Counted from the first letter of the stretch, positions 22,673 to 36,216 are shown. The stretch is 64,000 nt of DNA from Smittia aterrima (GCA_033063855.1 CP093831.1:25420001-25484000), one strand, 5' to 3'. The notes: generated by a model not told the origin, from the letters alone. A program made the numbers and translations.

Positions 22673-24761
22673 AAATATTTATCAGCCACTAAGTACCTCA
22701 ACTATTTCACGATTGCTCTCAATCCTCAACATCCTGCGTCGATTTGCGAAACTCAACAATTCATTCAAATACATTTCCAAAGCAATGAAAAGAAATTTCT
22801 CAATCGCTAACAGAAAAATTCTCCAAGGGAGATGAGATAATTTTTATGATGTTTATGGTTGAAATGAATGCAATGGAAGTTATGAATTCAAAAGCGGCGA
22901 CAACAAAAAAAAACCTGCAAATTTCATTCGCGCTCGAATCGTCTCAAGCAGAAAGAAAGAAAGCGAAAAGCATTTCGACTACGATAACATCGTTGAAAGA
23001 ATTCATTACAAGTCTAATCTGCTTATATTTGCATTCATATTTTATATCGTTGGGAAGATTGCAGGAGAAATGAGACAATTTACATTCATAAAAAATGTTG
23101 CGAATGTTTATTGCAACGACTCGTCGTCTGTTGCCATTTATTTCTCTTTCTCTCGTTTTCATTTTTAAATTAAATGAATTTTCCGTGGAAATTTTTATCT
23201 CCTTGGGTGACGCGGGATGTGACTTAGGTTTCGTCCCTCTGCTCGTATAATTGAATCTGAGGCAGATAATGGCATCTTGAGCTATTATTCCAACCAAATA
23301 ATTGCATCTAATTTTGATTTTCCTTCTTCGGGGAACGAACGATGAAGCGACACGATACTTTTTATTATTTCTCGGCCAGGCAGTTTATTTTTATGTCGAT
23401 CTCAGAATTCTCAAAGCGTTGATGAGAAAAATTCCTTCTACCTTTGTCCTTTCTATTGAGTCGTCACCCCAATCGCAAATTAGATTCAAAGACGTTCGGT
23501 GACTTGTAGGGCGATGTGTACATCTCGAAATACTTAAAATTTGATATGGACATAAAGGCAAACTAATTTGATTCCTACCGAGCTTCCTCTTTATTGTTAT
23601 GGGACGAGTCAGCGAGTCGCACATTTCCAGTTATGTCGTGCTCAATGACGACAACATCATTAATTGAAATCGAATATAATGAAAGACTTTCATCGAGTGA
23701 AACTAATCTTTTTCTCGGGAGTTTTATGATTTCCATAATGAGAGTCGAGTTTGATGAAACGAAATTGCAATCGGAGAAGCTTCTCTCTCTGTCGTAGATT
23801 GATTTTATGTTCGCTCAATCTTCTGATGAACATTTACCTCAATTAATTCTTGTTAAAGATTTTATGTTTGCTGTCAATTTCATGTCCTGGGATATTTGTT
23901 TTGTTCCGACAAATTAAATTTTCTCCACAGCCCTCTCCAATAAAATTGCATTTCGAATTAGATTGTTATGTGAGGAACGTCTAATGCGTTTGCCTTCGAG
24001 TCAAACTCATTCACTAATGCCCGGATAGTCAGTCTCTCGACTCGATAAAAGATCCATCGAGTGCATTCAATCCTTCTCTGAAATGCATTTAATTAATGTA
24101 AAAGACATTGAATCTATTTTCTGAAGCCGGACATTTGCTGGCTTGATGGGTTTAAAATTGGACAATGTAATAAAATTGTGATATGCAAACTTAAGGTGTG
24201 TAATTACATCTGACGTTGTTGTGTTCGAGACGTCGTTGTGATTGAAAGGTAAGGGAGGGGGAGAATACGTAATCGTTATTTTCAATTATCCGAATCATTT
24301 TACTGGCAACTTCAAACGAATGTCTGTTGTGCATTAAAATTTGTCTTGTCCACTTTAGATTCAAAGTGAAATTCATAATCTGAAGATTAGACTTATCAGT
24401 TGAGAATTATATTCGAAGTCTGATAACTTTTAATCTTAAAGGTGTTGTTCGTTAGCTACGTTCACTTGATGGGGTGTCTAAGATTTTTATTTTTTGCAAT
24501 AAGTTTTGGGGGAACAAATATTTTGAGGGGAACAAAGATAATTTTCTTTCTTCTACGTAGTTTACGAACAAACCAATTAACTTCTTTTTATTCCCCACTT
24601 GAGCATAAACGAACAAACAAATCAAGTTTTTTTTTCCGCTGAGTTACATAATTAACGTCCAACGGAACTTTCTCGAAAAATTGTCTTCGCGCTCTGATTT
24701 TTTTCTTTTCGCATGTCGTACATAAAAGTTTTCTGCTGAGACTCATTCAAGTAAATAAACA
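22673..24761. other. Gene-free spacer
   Basis: I see no gene, RNA gene or clear repeat. Short open frames here have no recognisable domains, no supporting splice sites and no paralogue in the window. The text is AT-rich with GA/TC-biased stretches typical of fly intergenic DNA. Confidence 0.5.
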
Positions 24762-24864
24762 CCTTCGATAGCTCAGTTGGTAGAGCGGTGGACTGTAGAG
24801 GAACGAAAACCGCAAGGCTTTCACAGACATCCATAGGTCGCTGGTTCAACTCCGGCTCGAAGGA
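24762..24864 (+). tRNA. tRNA-Tyr (GTA anticodon) with a 30-base intron
   Basis: The mature tRNA is 73 bases: 24762-24798 plus 24829-24864. The acceptor stem CCTTCGA pairs with TCGAAGG, the discriminator is A, and the D arm is TAGCTCAGTTGG (A box). The anticodon loop CTGTAGA carries GTA, and the T arm is GGTTCAACTCC (B box). The intron 24799-24828 lies one base 3' of the anticodon, the canonical tRNA position, as expected for eukaryotic tRNA-Tyr genes. It is on the + strand, with a T-rich run (TTTTCTTTTTTTCTTTTTTTT) just downstream that would end polymerase III transcription. Confidence 0.97.
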
Positions 24865-27725
24865 TTTTCTTTTTTTCTTTTTTTTTCTTTAATTTTACGT
24901 CGTCAAGTGTTCAATGCAAACAATTGATTAAAGCGACTCTATAATGAGAACCCATCCTCTCTCACCCTTCTTAGTTTATCTGTTTGCCCATTGTCTTTCA
25001 TCACAATGCCAACAGCTTGTAGCTAAATACTCTTGTTTAGTGGAGCCGACAACATCACAAATCTGTCATTTATTAATCAATCGCCTACGAAACCCTTCGA
25101 TGAAGAAGAAAAGTCGAGGGTGCAATATGAGCTGGATAAGCAATTATTCATACACAATTCGACTACAAAACAAAGCAAATAAATCACAATTCAATCAAAA
25201 GGTATGCTCGGAGACTTGTAACGAGAGAGTGAAGTGGAAAGTCCCCGAAAAAGAATTCATCAAAGTCTGGGCTTCGCTTTGAATTGTGTGATGTAAATAT
25301 TGAGGATTATTCGAGTGGCATCGTAGTGTTTGAAAATGAATTTTCGATGAACGATGGAAGTGAATAACAAAAGGATTAAACGAAAATTTCCCTTTTGTGT
25401 TTTTGCCCTCGACGGTCGAGATAGAGGATTCGAAAGAGAAAACTACAACAAAGTGGTCGATTTACAATTGAAAGTGACCACTCGAAGTATTTTAACATCG
25501 AAATTGATTCCACTCTTGGATCGAGAGATTATTTCGCTTGCTCATAAAGCTCTTGAGACAAAAGCGATGACGATGGATTCTTTGAGATGCTTGACGACGG
25601 ATTATTATCGCCGATGGTGGCGAGGAGAGAAGACTTAAAACGAAAACCTTTAATGGAACTTGTAAATTCTCCTTTTGTTGACCCTCAGCTGGACATTCCC
25701 TTTGTGGTCGGGGAAGATTCAAATGTTCTGTCATTAAGAGACAAGAGAAATCGCTCGTCATGCGTCATCTTTTGTGATCAAACGAGCCAAGAGAACAAGA
25801 TTGTAACTCACCGGAAAAAAAAGAATGAAACCTCGAGAATTGATTGCGTCGAGTTGAAATGATTAAATGTGAATGATATCCACATTAGAGACGAAGCTTG
25901 TCCACCCCAGTTATAATAATGTCAATAAATGAAATGATAGACGAACATAAAAGGATGATAAATGCGATACCATCAATAAAGATCCAAGCACACACATGAA
26001 AGGAACGAAGAAGTTAGACGCAACCCCTTAGACACGCATCTCATCAAATAAAGGCAATTTCATATTTCGCCGAGAGAACATTTCGCATTCAGTTGCTAAA
26101 TGGCAGGCAAATTTATCAAAATATTACTTTAAATACTTTCGAGCTTTGAAAGGAAAGGAAATGTAATGAGCTATGCCAAATGCTTATCAATCACAAGCTC
26201 AATCTGCATTTATTGAGTATCGAGTTGAGAATTACTCGAATTGAAAAATTTATTTGCATTTGTCTGAATGATTTTCGGGGTCGATCGATGAGTTCAGTGA
26301 AACTTAAGCTTCTCTCATTGTTGTTGAGGATTTCACGAAGTTGACGAACAAATCCTGATTTGAAAATTTATAATTTCACAATTTTACTCTCCCTGAGCGT
26401 CTGTTTACACCGCATTTTATGCTAATGAAGTTGTTTTGTGACTTTCAATCAATAAAATTTTACATTTTGCATATGCGACAAAGTGGAAATGTTTATTTAT
26501 TTGACAGAGAGGGAAATATTTCAATTTTGCAATGTTATGCAATTGCAACTATTGTCTCTCGTTCCTTTGACTCGATGAAAGGGTTTCAAGGGTTCCCCCA
26601 TGACTTTCATCGATTTTTGTGGCGAATTCTCTGAAGGTTTGTCAATTCTAACTCCGAAGAGATTAAAATATCCGAAGACGAGGACTTCAAAGTTCCCATG
26701 AAAATTGAAAACCCTTTTTCACAAACGAGCGCCGCTATTTTGTTACACAATTCACTCACAAAAGTCGGAAGGATATTTACATCTCTTCGAAAATCACGTG
26801 ATACGCTTGTAATCTCTCTTTCACAATAATAATTTATCATCAGCTTTTTTCGCAACAAACATCACGGAAATCTGATTGATTAGAGAGAATGGTGTGAGAC
26901 AACCGCGACGATTTCTTTAAAATTGCCGAGGAGAAGCGTAGCAAACTGTAAAATGTTGAGGGACGTGCGAGTGTCGAGAGAAACGATCAATTACGATTTT
27001 ATTGTTTAGGTACCTTGTCGTGTAATTTGATTTTTAATCTTCTCTCGTCACGATACGAAAACGATTTTGAATAAATTTTCGCTTCTTTGTGGGATTGGAA
27101 AATTAACAGGAAAAATATTTTTGTGAAGGGGAGATTCGTTTCGCTTCGCTTCGAACCTTCTTCCTCTGTGATTAGAAGTTCAACTCGAGAATTTATTGAC
27201 TTGATGTGTGAGAGAGAGATGATTACAGTTGAGACAAAAGGGTTCTTACTTACATGAATTTCATTATTAAAACTCGCTCATAGTTTCCAATTTCATTTAG
27301 TTTTCTTGCCTTTTGCATTAGCATCTTGTTTGAGATGTAAATTATTAACGCAAACATATTCTTGAGGCGTCTTCTTGTGTGTGATGTCGAGAAAGTTTAA
27401 TTGATTGAAAATAATGCTTCGCAATTTCTTCTAATTAAGCAAATTAAATTGAAAGTTGAAAGACGTGGAAGTTTAATTGAAGTGAGCACACATATCTTGA
27501 GTTAATCTTTCGTTGATTGTTTCATTCGGGAAATGCCTCAAGTTATCGAAATAATTGTTAGTAACTGCTTTGACTTGTGGAAATTTGATGAAAAGGAGAA
27601 GTTTTCTCTTTAGATCGTTGAAGGTTGAAGAATTGAATGACTCAAAAAGGAATGAAATGATTCAAATCATTTCGCAACCAAAAAAAAAGTATGTTACAAC
27701 AAATCAATGAAGGAAATTTTTGTCA
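24865..27725. other. Gene-free spacer
   Basis: I see no supported gene. The open frame at 25354-25638 is the longest but has no recognisable domain, no splice partner and no paralogue, so I do not call it. After the tRNA terminator run the region is ordinary AT-rich sequence. Confidence 0.5.
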
Positions 27726-27830
27726 AATTTATTGGGATTCGAACCCAGTTTCTTGTTCAGCGGATTTTTGTTCAACTGAACAATTTTTATTTTGAAAACG
27801 ATTTGGCTAAAACTTAGTTTAAACGATCAA
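27726..27830 (-). repeat. tRNA-derived repeat, copy 1
   Basis: On the minus strand this has a B box GGGTTCGAATCCC and a degraded A-box region (TTGTTCAGTTGAAC). A family-specific tail reads GATTTGGCTAAAACTT on the + strand. There is no acceptor-stem pairing, so it is not a working tRNA. Related copies are at about 27955, 28117, 41008 and 43576. Confidence 0.6.
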
Positions 27831-27954
27831 GCAGAAACAGCAAAAAAGTCTTTCAAACTATTTTTCATCTCTAATTAGAAAGTCACTTTGCAAATTTTGT
27901 CTTGAGTAGAAAAATTATAAAAAAAAAGTTATTGCCCAACAGATAGTACTATTT

Positions 27955-28075
27955 GAAAATTTTTTGGGATTCGAACCCGATCCAAGTGGATCACAATCTG
28001 AAGATCATAGTGGTTTAATCGAACTTTTATATCTTTGCGAAGCATTTGGCTAAATCTATACTAAAATTTCAAGTA
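27955..28075 (-). repeat. tRNA-derived repeat, copy 2 (divergent)
   Basis: The minus strand contains CGGGTTCGAATCCC (B box), and the + strand tail is GCATTTGGCTAAA. The A-box half is strongly degraded. Confidence 0.5.
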
Positions 28076-28116
28076 AAGATTAAGTCAAAAAAAAGTTGCG
28101 GCTAACGAAAATTCAA

Positions 28117-28240
28117 TAAATGGCAGAATTATTGGATTCGAACCCTGTCCAGCTAGATTACTGATCAGCGGATTTCAGTCACTATTGGACTACTTTTAAC
28201 TTTGAAAATGATTTGGCTAAGCATTAATTTGAAGGATTAA
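28117..28240 (-). repeat. tRNA-derived repeat, copy 3
   Basis: The minus strand reads AGTAGTCCAATAGTG (weak A box), ATCCGCTGA, and GGGTTCGAATCC (B box). The + strand tail is GATTTGGCTAAG. It lies about 140 bases upstream of the first IR gene. Confidence 0.55.
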
Positions 28241-28351
28241 AAAAGTCTTCATGTGTCTATTCTCAAGTTAGATGTCCTAGCTTCAGTCATGTTCAGAGCT
28301 TGTTGAACACTTCGAGATTCTAATCAAAAGTATTAAACAAGCACGAACAAT

Positions 28352-28378
28352 TCAGTTCCAATCCTTTCGTTGAAGGAT
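28352..28378 (+). promoter_or_regulatory. IR-array initiator and start-codon inverted repeat (gene 1 example)
   Basis: TCAGT (28352-28356) matches the arthropod initiator and lies exactly 25 bases before the ATG. IR genes 2, 3 and 4 have it at 30612, 36192 and 38839, again 25 bases before the ATG; genes 5 and 6 have TTAGT. Between it and the ATG, ATCCTT and AAGGAT form a 6-bp inverted repeat that takes in the first two bases of the start codon. This implies a 5' UTR of only about two dozen bases that could fold over the start site. Core promoter function is inference. Confidence 0.45.
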
Positions 28379-30269
28379 GAAGTGGAACTTTATTATTGTT
28401 CTGGTGATTTCTTTAAATATCAGTGCTGGCTATTCCAAAGAAAATTTATTGGCGATTGCTATCAAGGAATACGCAGAAAATAATTTTGTGAACAATGGAA
28501 AAACTTTTGAAATCTTCTACAATTCGAAGAACGTGAGTTTAGTTGACGAAACAATTAAACTTCTCGGAAACTTAGCCTATCGAGTGACGCAAGTAAACAC
28601 ATCAGCAAACGTTCCCTACGAATTCAGCAAATCAGCGATTCTCCTTTTCGATAAATTGAAAAGCTTCACAATCTTCGATCGAACTATACGGCGACAAATG
28701 TATGACGTTAAGAAACGTCATCTTCTCATCGTTTGCCAAAATCTTACAACAAAAGAAGTCTTGAGAAATTTACCAGGCGAAGGCTTTCCCATTAATCAAT
28801 ATTTGATCGAAGACAAAGGACAAATTTTCCTGAAAGAAAATGCTCGGTTCACGCCACAAGCTTGTCACCAGCAACAACTGATCGAAATCAACAGATTCTC
28901 AAAACAGAAGTTGAAATGGACGACGAAGAAGTTTTCTAACACAATAATCAATAACTATCATGGCTGCACGCTCAGAATTTGTTTCATTGCCAGTTCCTTA
29001 ATTGAACACGAATTTACCTGGACAACAACCGAAGATGGAAAAGTTGAGAACATTCACATGGAAGGATATTTCTTCAACTTGGCTGAAGAATTGAGTCGTC
29101 GTTTGAACTTTACAATGGAGACTTGGCTCTTTGATGACTTTGTAACAGATTCTCCTCGATATCTGAATCTAACTGAAAGGAAGGAATACAAAGAGCAGCC
29201 TGAGTGTGATTGGCGTTCTCATATGGTCCCCATTTTGCAAGAACTTTACGATTACGTGACTGCGAGTAAACCAATTTTGACGAACTTAATCACCATCGTC
29301 GTTCCTCCTGGAGCATTCTACACATCAGAAGAGAAGTTCATTCTGCCTTTTGATGAGTTAACTTGGATTCTTCTCGCTTTTACTTTTGCAACTGCTTTCT
29401 CAGTTGTGATTGTTGTGAGACTCTCGAGATCTCGATCGATCGCTGCGTTTGTTCATGGCGAGAACGTTTCATCTCCTGGATTGAATATTGTCGGAGCTTT
29501 CATGGGAATTGGACAACTGAATTTACCAGCAAGGAATGTTTCAAGGATGCTGCTCATGAACTTTATCATCTTCAGCCTAATCATGAGAACAGCTTACCAA
29601 GGAGTCTACTTTCAGTTTCTGACGACAAATCCACAAAAGAAACCAATCAGCTCGATGGAGGAAATTGTGAAGATGAAAATTCCAGTTTACACTACAATGC
29701 CTAAATTCATTCGTGAACACATTAATTTTGATGTGTTGGAACCGTAAGTGTTTTTATAGTTTAAAAGTTAATTTTTGTATTTCATATCTTTCAGGTTAAC
29801 TTTCATAAAAAATGTGACCCTGAAGGAAATGCCATCACGTTTCCGTCAAATTCAAAATTCATCGTTCGACGGATGCATTCTCGACACTAAAATTAACCTC
29901 GAAAGCCACAGCAAATATGTGAACACTCTTAAGTTCAATTACTTGGACGTCAACATTTTTAGCGTAAACCTTGCAATTCAATTGCATCAGTCGTTCGATA
30001 AGAAAATTGTTGATGCAGGTTTCATCGAAAGCGGAATTCTTGAAAATTGGTCAAACCGCATAAAATATTTCGCTGAACTAAAAGTGAGAAAAGCAGAAGA
30101 ATCAAATCTTGTTGTTCTGTCGTTGAATGATCTTGCGACTGGATTCACAATTTGGCTTTGCGCTCTCTCGTTGTCGGTGATCGCATTCATTGCAGAACTT
30201 TGCTACTTTCATCTGAAGAGAATTTGGATTCGTCTAACGAGATCCAATCGAATCTCATTTGTTGCTTAA
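28377..30269 (+). CDS. Divergent ionotropic receptor (IR), forward array gene 1
   Basis: Exons 28377-29743 and 29795-30269 (51-nt intron), predicted 613 aa. An N-terminal signal peptide (MKWNFIIVLVISLNISAGYS) is followed by a fast-evolving extracellular ligand-binding-like region. The channel part is like that of ionotropic glutamate receptors: TM1 at about 329-349 after LPFDELTW, a pore-loop region (GLNIVGAFMGIGQL), TM2 at about 391-409, and RTAYQGVYFQFLT where iGluRs have SYTANLAAFLT. A second ligand-binding half follows, then TM3 at about 572-592 (IWLCALSLSVIAFIAEL) and a short basic tail ending ISFVA. The R-x-x-YQG motif points to insect divergent IRs (gustatory-type clades), not synaptic receptors. 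Likely role: chemosensory cation channel subunit in sensory neurons. It is the first of six co-oriented paralogues. Confidence 0.9.
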
Positions 30270-30636
30270 ATTAAATTTGCTTGTTTATGTTTGGCTTTTC
30301 CGGTTGTCATTATCGAGGCACAACCTTGAGTGAGTGTAATTTAGAGTCTTATAACAAAACTCCCCAAAAACAACGACTAATGAAAGTTGTCAGAAAATTT
30401 TATTGTCTAATACAATGCACTCGATGAAAAACACAGAAAATATATTTGAACACAAAAATAATCTTACAAAGAGATCAACCATTCCAATGTGATGGGGTTT
30501 GTTTGTTTTCATGTGTCTATTCTCAACTTAGATGTCTTAGCTTTAGTCATGTTCGGAGCTTCTAGAACACTTCAAGATTCTAATCAAAAGTATTGAACAA
30601 GCAAGAACACGTCAGTTCCAATCCTTTCTTTGAAGG
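30270..30636. other. Spacer between IR1 and IR2
   Basis: No gene is seen. The proximal part repeats the family's 3' text (TTTTCCGGTTGTCATTATCGA, also after IR2 and IR6). The distal part is the shared IR promoter region, with GATTCTAATCAAAAGTATT and TCAGT 25 bases before the start. Confidence 0.6.
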
Positions 30637-32590
30637 ATGAAGTGGAACTTTCTTTTTTTGCTAGTGATTTCATTAAATATCAGTGCTGGCTATTCCAAGG
30701 AAAATTTTGTGGCGATTGCTATCAAGGAATACGCAGAAAACAATTTTGTGAAAAACGGAAAAACTTTTGAAATCTTCTACAATTTGAAGAACGTGAGCTT
30801 AGTTGACGAAACAATTAAACTTCTTGGTGGACTGGCTTATCGAGTGACGCAAGTGGATACAGCTCAAAACTTTCCGTTCTTTTTCAAGAAATCAGCGATT
30901 CTCATTTTCGACAAGCTTGAAAGTTTCACAAACTTTGCTCGAAATTTATTGAGATTCGCATCGACCAATAAAACACCTCATCTTCTTATCGTTTGTCCGA
31001 ATCTTACAACAAAAGAGGTCTTAAGAGGACACTTACCAGGAGAATATGAATTTTTTCCAATAAATCAATATTTGATCGAAGAGAAAAAACAAATTTACCT
31101 GAAGGAGTTGACATGGTTCACGCCACAAGCTTGTAACAAGGCGCAACTGATCGAAATCAACAGATTCTCGAAGAAAAAGTTGAAATGGACAACGAAGAAA
31201 TTTTCAAACGCAAAGGTCGATAACTTTCATGGTTGCACGCTCAAAGTTTGTTATGTTCAAAGTACTTTTTTCGAGAATGAATACAATTGGACCACAACCA
31301 AAGACGGGAAAGTTGAGAACATTCACACGGAAGGATTTCTCTTCAACTTGGCTGAGGAATTGAGTCGTCGTTTGAACTTCACAATGGAGACTTGGCTCTG
31401 TGATGAAGTTGAAACAGATTCTCCTCGATATCTGAATCTAACTGAGAGGAAGGAATACAAGGATCTACCTCGATGTGATTGGATTCTACATTCGCTTCCC
31501 ATTTTCAAATACTCATACGAAGTTTTGACTACGAGTAAACCTATTTTCACAAACGCTTTCACCATTATCGTTCCTCCTGGAGCATTCTACTCATCAGAAG
31601 AGAAATTCATTTTGCCTTTCGATGAGTTAACTTGGATCCTTCTCGCCTTGGTATTCGCCTCAGCTTTCTCAGTCGTTTTTCTTGTGAGACTCTCGAGATC
31701 TTATTCGATCGCTGAGTTTGTCCATGGTGAGAACGTTTCATCTCCAGGACTGAATATTGTCGGAGCTTTCATGGGAATTGGACAAATCAAACTACCAGCA
31801 AGAAACGTTGCAAGGATTCTGCTCATGAACTTTGTCATCTTCAGCTTAATCATGAGAACAGCTTACCAAGGAGTCTACTTTCAGTTTCTGACGACAAATC
31901 CACAAAAGAAACCAATCAGCTCGATGGAAGAACTTGTGAAGAAACACTTTCCTGTTTACACTGATAGCGGATATCGTGATGTCATCTTCAATATCGAAAC
32001 TAATTCATTTTATTTCGATTATTTCGACAAGTAAGTGCTACCTACAAAGAATAATTTCTCTAAAATTAAAACATATCATTTTTAGGCTGAAGGTCGTCTT
32101 TGTTACCAACAAGAACCTTCTATCGTACACAAGGAAAATTCTAAAATCATCGTTCGAGGGATGTATGCTAGTGCCTTCAAAAGAACTTGAGCTTGTGAAC
32201 AAATTCTCCTTCAAATATTTGGATAATGTTAAGATCAATAACCTGAGAATCAACCTCTTGACCTTGAACTACGCGATGAGCTTGCATCCGTTGTTCGACC
32301 CGAAAATTGTAGATTCAGGATTCATCGAAAGCGGAATTCTTGACAATTGGAAAGAACGCATAAAATATTTCGATGATGTGAAATTAATAAGAGGAATGAA
32401 AAACTATCTTGTGAAGAAATCAACAAATCTTGTTGTTCTCTCGATGGATCATCTTGCGACTGGTTTTTACATTTGGCTTAGCGCTCTCTCATTGTCGGTG
32501 ATCGCATTCATTGCAGAGCTTTACCATTTCTCTTTGAAGAGAATTTGGATTCGTTTGACGAGATCCAATCGAATTTCATTTGTTGCTTAA
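30637..32590 (+). CDS. Divergent ionotropic receptor, forward array gene 2
   Basis: Exons 30637-32030 and 32086-32590 (55-nt intron, GTAAGT...TTTTAG), predicted 632 aa, the longest of the forward array. Signal peptide, TM1 after LPFDELTW, pore region, RTAYQGVYFQFLT, and TM3 in FYIWLSALSLSVIAFIAEL are all present, so channel topology is intact. It is the most divergent member: the stretch around the intron (YFDKLKVVFVTNKN) and the second ligand-binding half differ from the other five, with an insertion before TM3 (LIRGMKNYLVKKSTNLVVLS). IR3 is 3.6 kb away, unlike the other neighbours. Confidence 0.9.
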
Positions 32591-35500
32591 ATGTTATTTG
32601 CGTGTTTATGTTGGAGTGAAATCGCCTTTTTGCCTTTTCCGGTTGTCATTATCGAAGCACAACTCGCAGCTTGAGTGAGTGTAATTAAGAGTCTTACAAC
32701 ATAATTCCCTAAAACAACGATTAATGAAAGTTGTCAGAGAATTTTTTTTGTTGTCACTTCAAAAATGATAAATTTAGAATTGCGTCCATTTGACAATTGC
32801 ACGCGCTCTGATGAGCGATTTTTATCGCACGTGTGACTCATTTAGCGTCGCGTTTCTGTTTCGCTTTACAAGACAAGCAGACGTCAATCTCATTGTCAGT
32901 TGATGCATTTTACAATTGACCGTAAAATGAGGTTTACTCGAGAGAAGATTTACGATTCAGGTCATGAGTGAACAAGAAGAAGATTTAAAGAATTTCCGTC
33001 TTAGCCAACAACAATTCACTTAACTAACTTTATGACTCATAAACAGGAGGAATCGATGTGAACATTTCAATGCTCTGTGTAATTAAATAAAAGTTTGAAC
33101 GTTGCTGTTTAAAAAAAGAAAACTCATAAATATTCAGAAGTTGAAGAATGTTCTTACAGATGAATAATGATCCATAAAGAGGAAAAGATTTACGAATGCT
33201 GCCACCCTCACCTCACGCCTAAGGCGAAACACATAAACGCGATAAAAAATGATCTGCTAACGTTTGATATAATGAGTTAAAACCATTTTCTTAAATGGGC
33301 TCGTAAAAAGTGAAAACAGAGCACGACGCTCATCACATCACAGAAATCGCTAAAAGGGTTAAAAATCAACCGCGCTCTTGTCTCCTTTGATTACTCACGA
33401 GGAAGTTGAGCAGCCTGGTATCGTTTTAATGGCATAAGATTATTATCTTTCATTAAGACTTCTCCTTCGAATCCTTTCACTCCTCGTCGTCGTTGCATGG
33501 CAAATGAGATTACTTCTCTGTGGAGCTTAATGAATTTACTTCAACTCTCTTCACTTTTCTGCGCTGCTCGATGATATCTTTATCGCCCCAAGTTATTTAC
33601 AATGTCTGGTTTTGTTTTTCCAAACTCTTTTTTATTCCGTTCGCTCTGTTTGTGCAATCTCTCCCGACATCGCTGTTTATGAAACGTTCGCTTACTTGAT
33701 GAATGGAGAAGCAGAAATTCGATTGCTAATGAAATTCTAAATTCCCTCTGTGTGAGCATCAATGTCACGCGGGCTACTCGAAACTCAAATGAATGTCAAC
33801 AGATTTTTCTCGCGTTTGACAGAGCTCTGGCAGAGTTAGCGGGGCCGATTTAATTAATTACCGATTTCTCGTTCGGTCTCTGATGTAAACAATAAATTTA
33901 ACTAATGGACTGAACTGAAGCCCCCGCGCTTTCCGATCGCCAGTCGTCATATTCACTCGACGGGAGTCGCAGACGTTCTTTTGTTGCGTTGTTTAATGGC
34001 GAAAAATGTGATTAATGCTCCGTCGCTATTCACTTGTGAATTCGATACATATCAACAGCAATAAAATAATTGACTTGTCTAAAAAGCATTTTAGTCGGGA
34101 GCAGTCGTTTGCTTCATGGTCAATAGATCGCTCTCTCGGAGCCATAGAAATTTTTGATTACAGAGAAAAATTGTTGAAGCTCATAAAGCGTTTATTTGCG
34201 TCATTATTTTTTATCGTTCATTGATGGACTCTGGAATTTTTTTTTTGTTTTCGTCTGATGTGTCGTTGCAAAAGGTTTTTGTCCATGAATATTTCAAGAA
34301 TCCCAGATGGAACGCTGACGACGACCAGCGATGTTGGGATCTCTCAGAGATTCGTTCGACGAACAATGGACGAGTGGAAATTAATTAATTCCTGAGGAAT
34401 CCGCGTGTTTCCCGACACCCCAACGTTACGGTCTTTGTTGTCATTCAACTCTTTTCCCGTTTGTAGTTGGAATTTAAAAAACCTTTCGCTCGCAAATGGA
34501 TTGATTTGAAATCTGTTACCGTCCGAGCGAGGCGGCTTATTGTTTTGCTGTGACATTTATTTCTCGTACATTTCAATTGACGATCCAAACAATGCGTGGA
34601 CGACATTTTTCAATCCCATTTCGTCGCTTGCTGTGGAGAATTGAGGGAAATTTTATCTTCTCGTGTCGGTGGACGGTCGAGAGTGTCAGGAAATTACAAC
34701 GGAACAGTTTTTAATTGAAGTCATTCAGAACTTATTTTGAAAATTAAATTTATTTTAATTAAATTATCCGGAAAAATCTGCATAAGCGTCGAACGAGCAG
34801 ACATTCGAGAATCGTCTCATTAACTTGGAAGCGGATTTGCGAATATTTTTTTTAATCATTTCTGAGGTTTCGAAATATTTGAGATGCAGGGAAGAGTTTT
34901 ATCTTTGACATAAAAACTCTTGATGCTTGTCGCTTGTTTAATTATGAAAATCCACCACGTTAACCTCCAGACGAAGTCTCCGTTTGTTGTTGAAAATTCA
35001 AGAACCTTGCAAACATGAAGTTCCAAACTTTTAATTGAAAGCTCTCTCTCTCGAATGAGGAAAATCTTTTTATCGTCGTCATCAGCCGAAGCGGAAAACA
35101 TTGTTGCAAGCAAGCACATTGTACTCACATTTCAGGAACATAACTTTGTGCAATCTCCTACGAAGCTTATTTATTCAGTCTCTCCCAATCGAAAATGTTA
35201 ATCTTCCTTGCCACAACATAAATATTTGAGAGAGAACAGAATGTAAGAGCCAACAATTTAACTACAAAGTGTTGCTGAACAAACTTCTGAGTTTTAGCAA
35301 TTTCGGATTGACCAGAATAATTTCGTTGAACGCTCGTGGACAGAAAAATGCGGGAAGTGTGCTCTGTTAGATGGCGAAAACGTGACCATAACGCGACACT
35401 CTCGCTTTATTGTATTTACTTCACCTTGGGCGATGCAAAATGCAGTTTTTTTTTATTCTCGTGCTGCACATCTGAACGATGAGGGTTGGGTTGTGCTGGT

Positions 35501-35835
35501 TTCACTTGGAATAGCTTTGTGGATTATGACTCATCTTCTCTGCTTCATGCGATGACATTTTTTTTCCGTTGCCAATCCTCTTCCAAATGAACTGACATGA
35601 CAACGGGTTTGAGGCTGTTTAGAGGGCGACCGAGTAATTATTCAACATTCGTAATTAATTAACCGAAACATTTAAACTCTCGAGCTCATCATAATCGTTT
35701 TATATTTCGAACTTGACTAATGTAAAGAAGGGAAATCGTAAATATTGTTGTAGATTTCAAATGAAAACAGCAGCGAACGTGAAAGGGTTGCAAATGCATA
35801 ATTGAAAGCAAAAAATGTTTTCCCGACTCTCGAGC
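32591..35835. other. Long spacer inside the IR array
   Basis: No gene or RNA gene is recognised. The first ~150 bases repeat the IR 3' text; the rest has no paralogous copy in the window, so it is unique sequence between two blocks of the IR array. It could hold a shared control region; I see no direct evidence for one. Confidence 0.5.
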
Positions 35836-36216
35836 ATTAACCTTTGATTATTCGCGAGTAAATAACGCGACTACTTTGCTGAAAGGGATTAATGATAATA
35901 AAAAAATCATCGCTTTGTGGTTTTGTGTGATTCGTTTGAAGTCTGAATTAAATGTTGTGGCGAGCGACAAGTGCATTAACCGTAATATTTTTTTTGGAAA
36001 TGGAAACGCATTTTTTTTGAAAATAAATGATTTGAATTTTCAATAAATTAATTTGAGAGTGTTCACCAAATTGTCGAATTACAAAATTCGATATTTCGAC
36101 AGAAAATCTACTTCTCTGTGAGACTCTGATCATCAGAGCTTGTTGAACACTTCGAGATTCTAATCAAAAGTATTAAACAAGCACGAATACTTCAGTTCCA
36201 ATCCTTTCGTTGAAGG
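35836..36216 (+). repeat. Direct repeat upstream of IR3 (copy a)
   Basis: About 380 bases directly before IR3 match 38469-38863 directly before IR4, with only scattered differences and a short insertion in the second copy. Shared landmarks are ATTATTCGCGA, AATAACGCGACTACTTTGCT and GGCGAGCGACAAGTGCATTA. They mark IR3 and IR4 as a tandem duplication with a unit of about 2.65 kb. Confidence 0.85.

Noticed and set aside
24652..24849. Minus-strand open frame of 65 codons
   Set aside because: It overlaps the tRNA-Tyr gene and has no recognisable content.
25354..25862. Two overlapping plus-strand frames of 94 and 91 codons
   Set aside because: No domain, no paralogue in the window, no convincing splice partner; length is within chance for a gene-poor AT-rich region.
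27726..28240. Functional tRNA genes on the minus strand
   Set aside because: B boxes are good but acceptor stems do not pair and anticodon arms are malformed; treated as tRNA-derived repeats.
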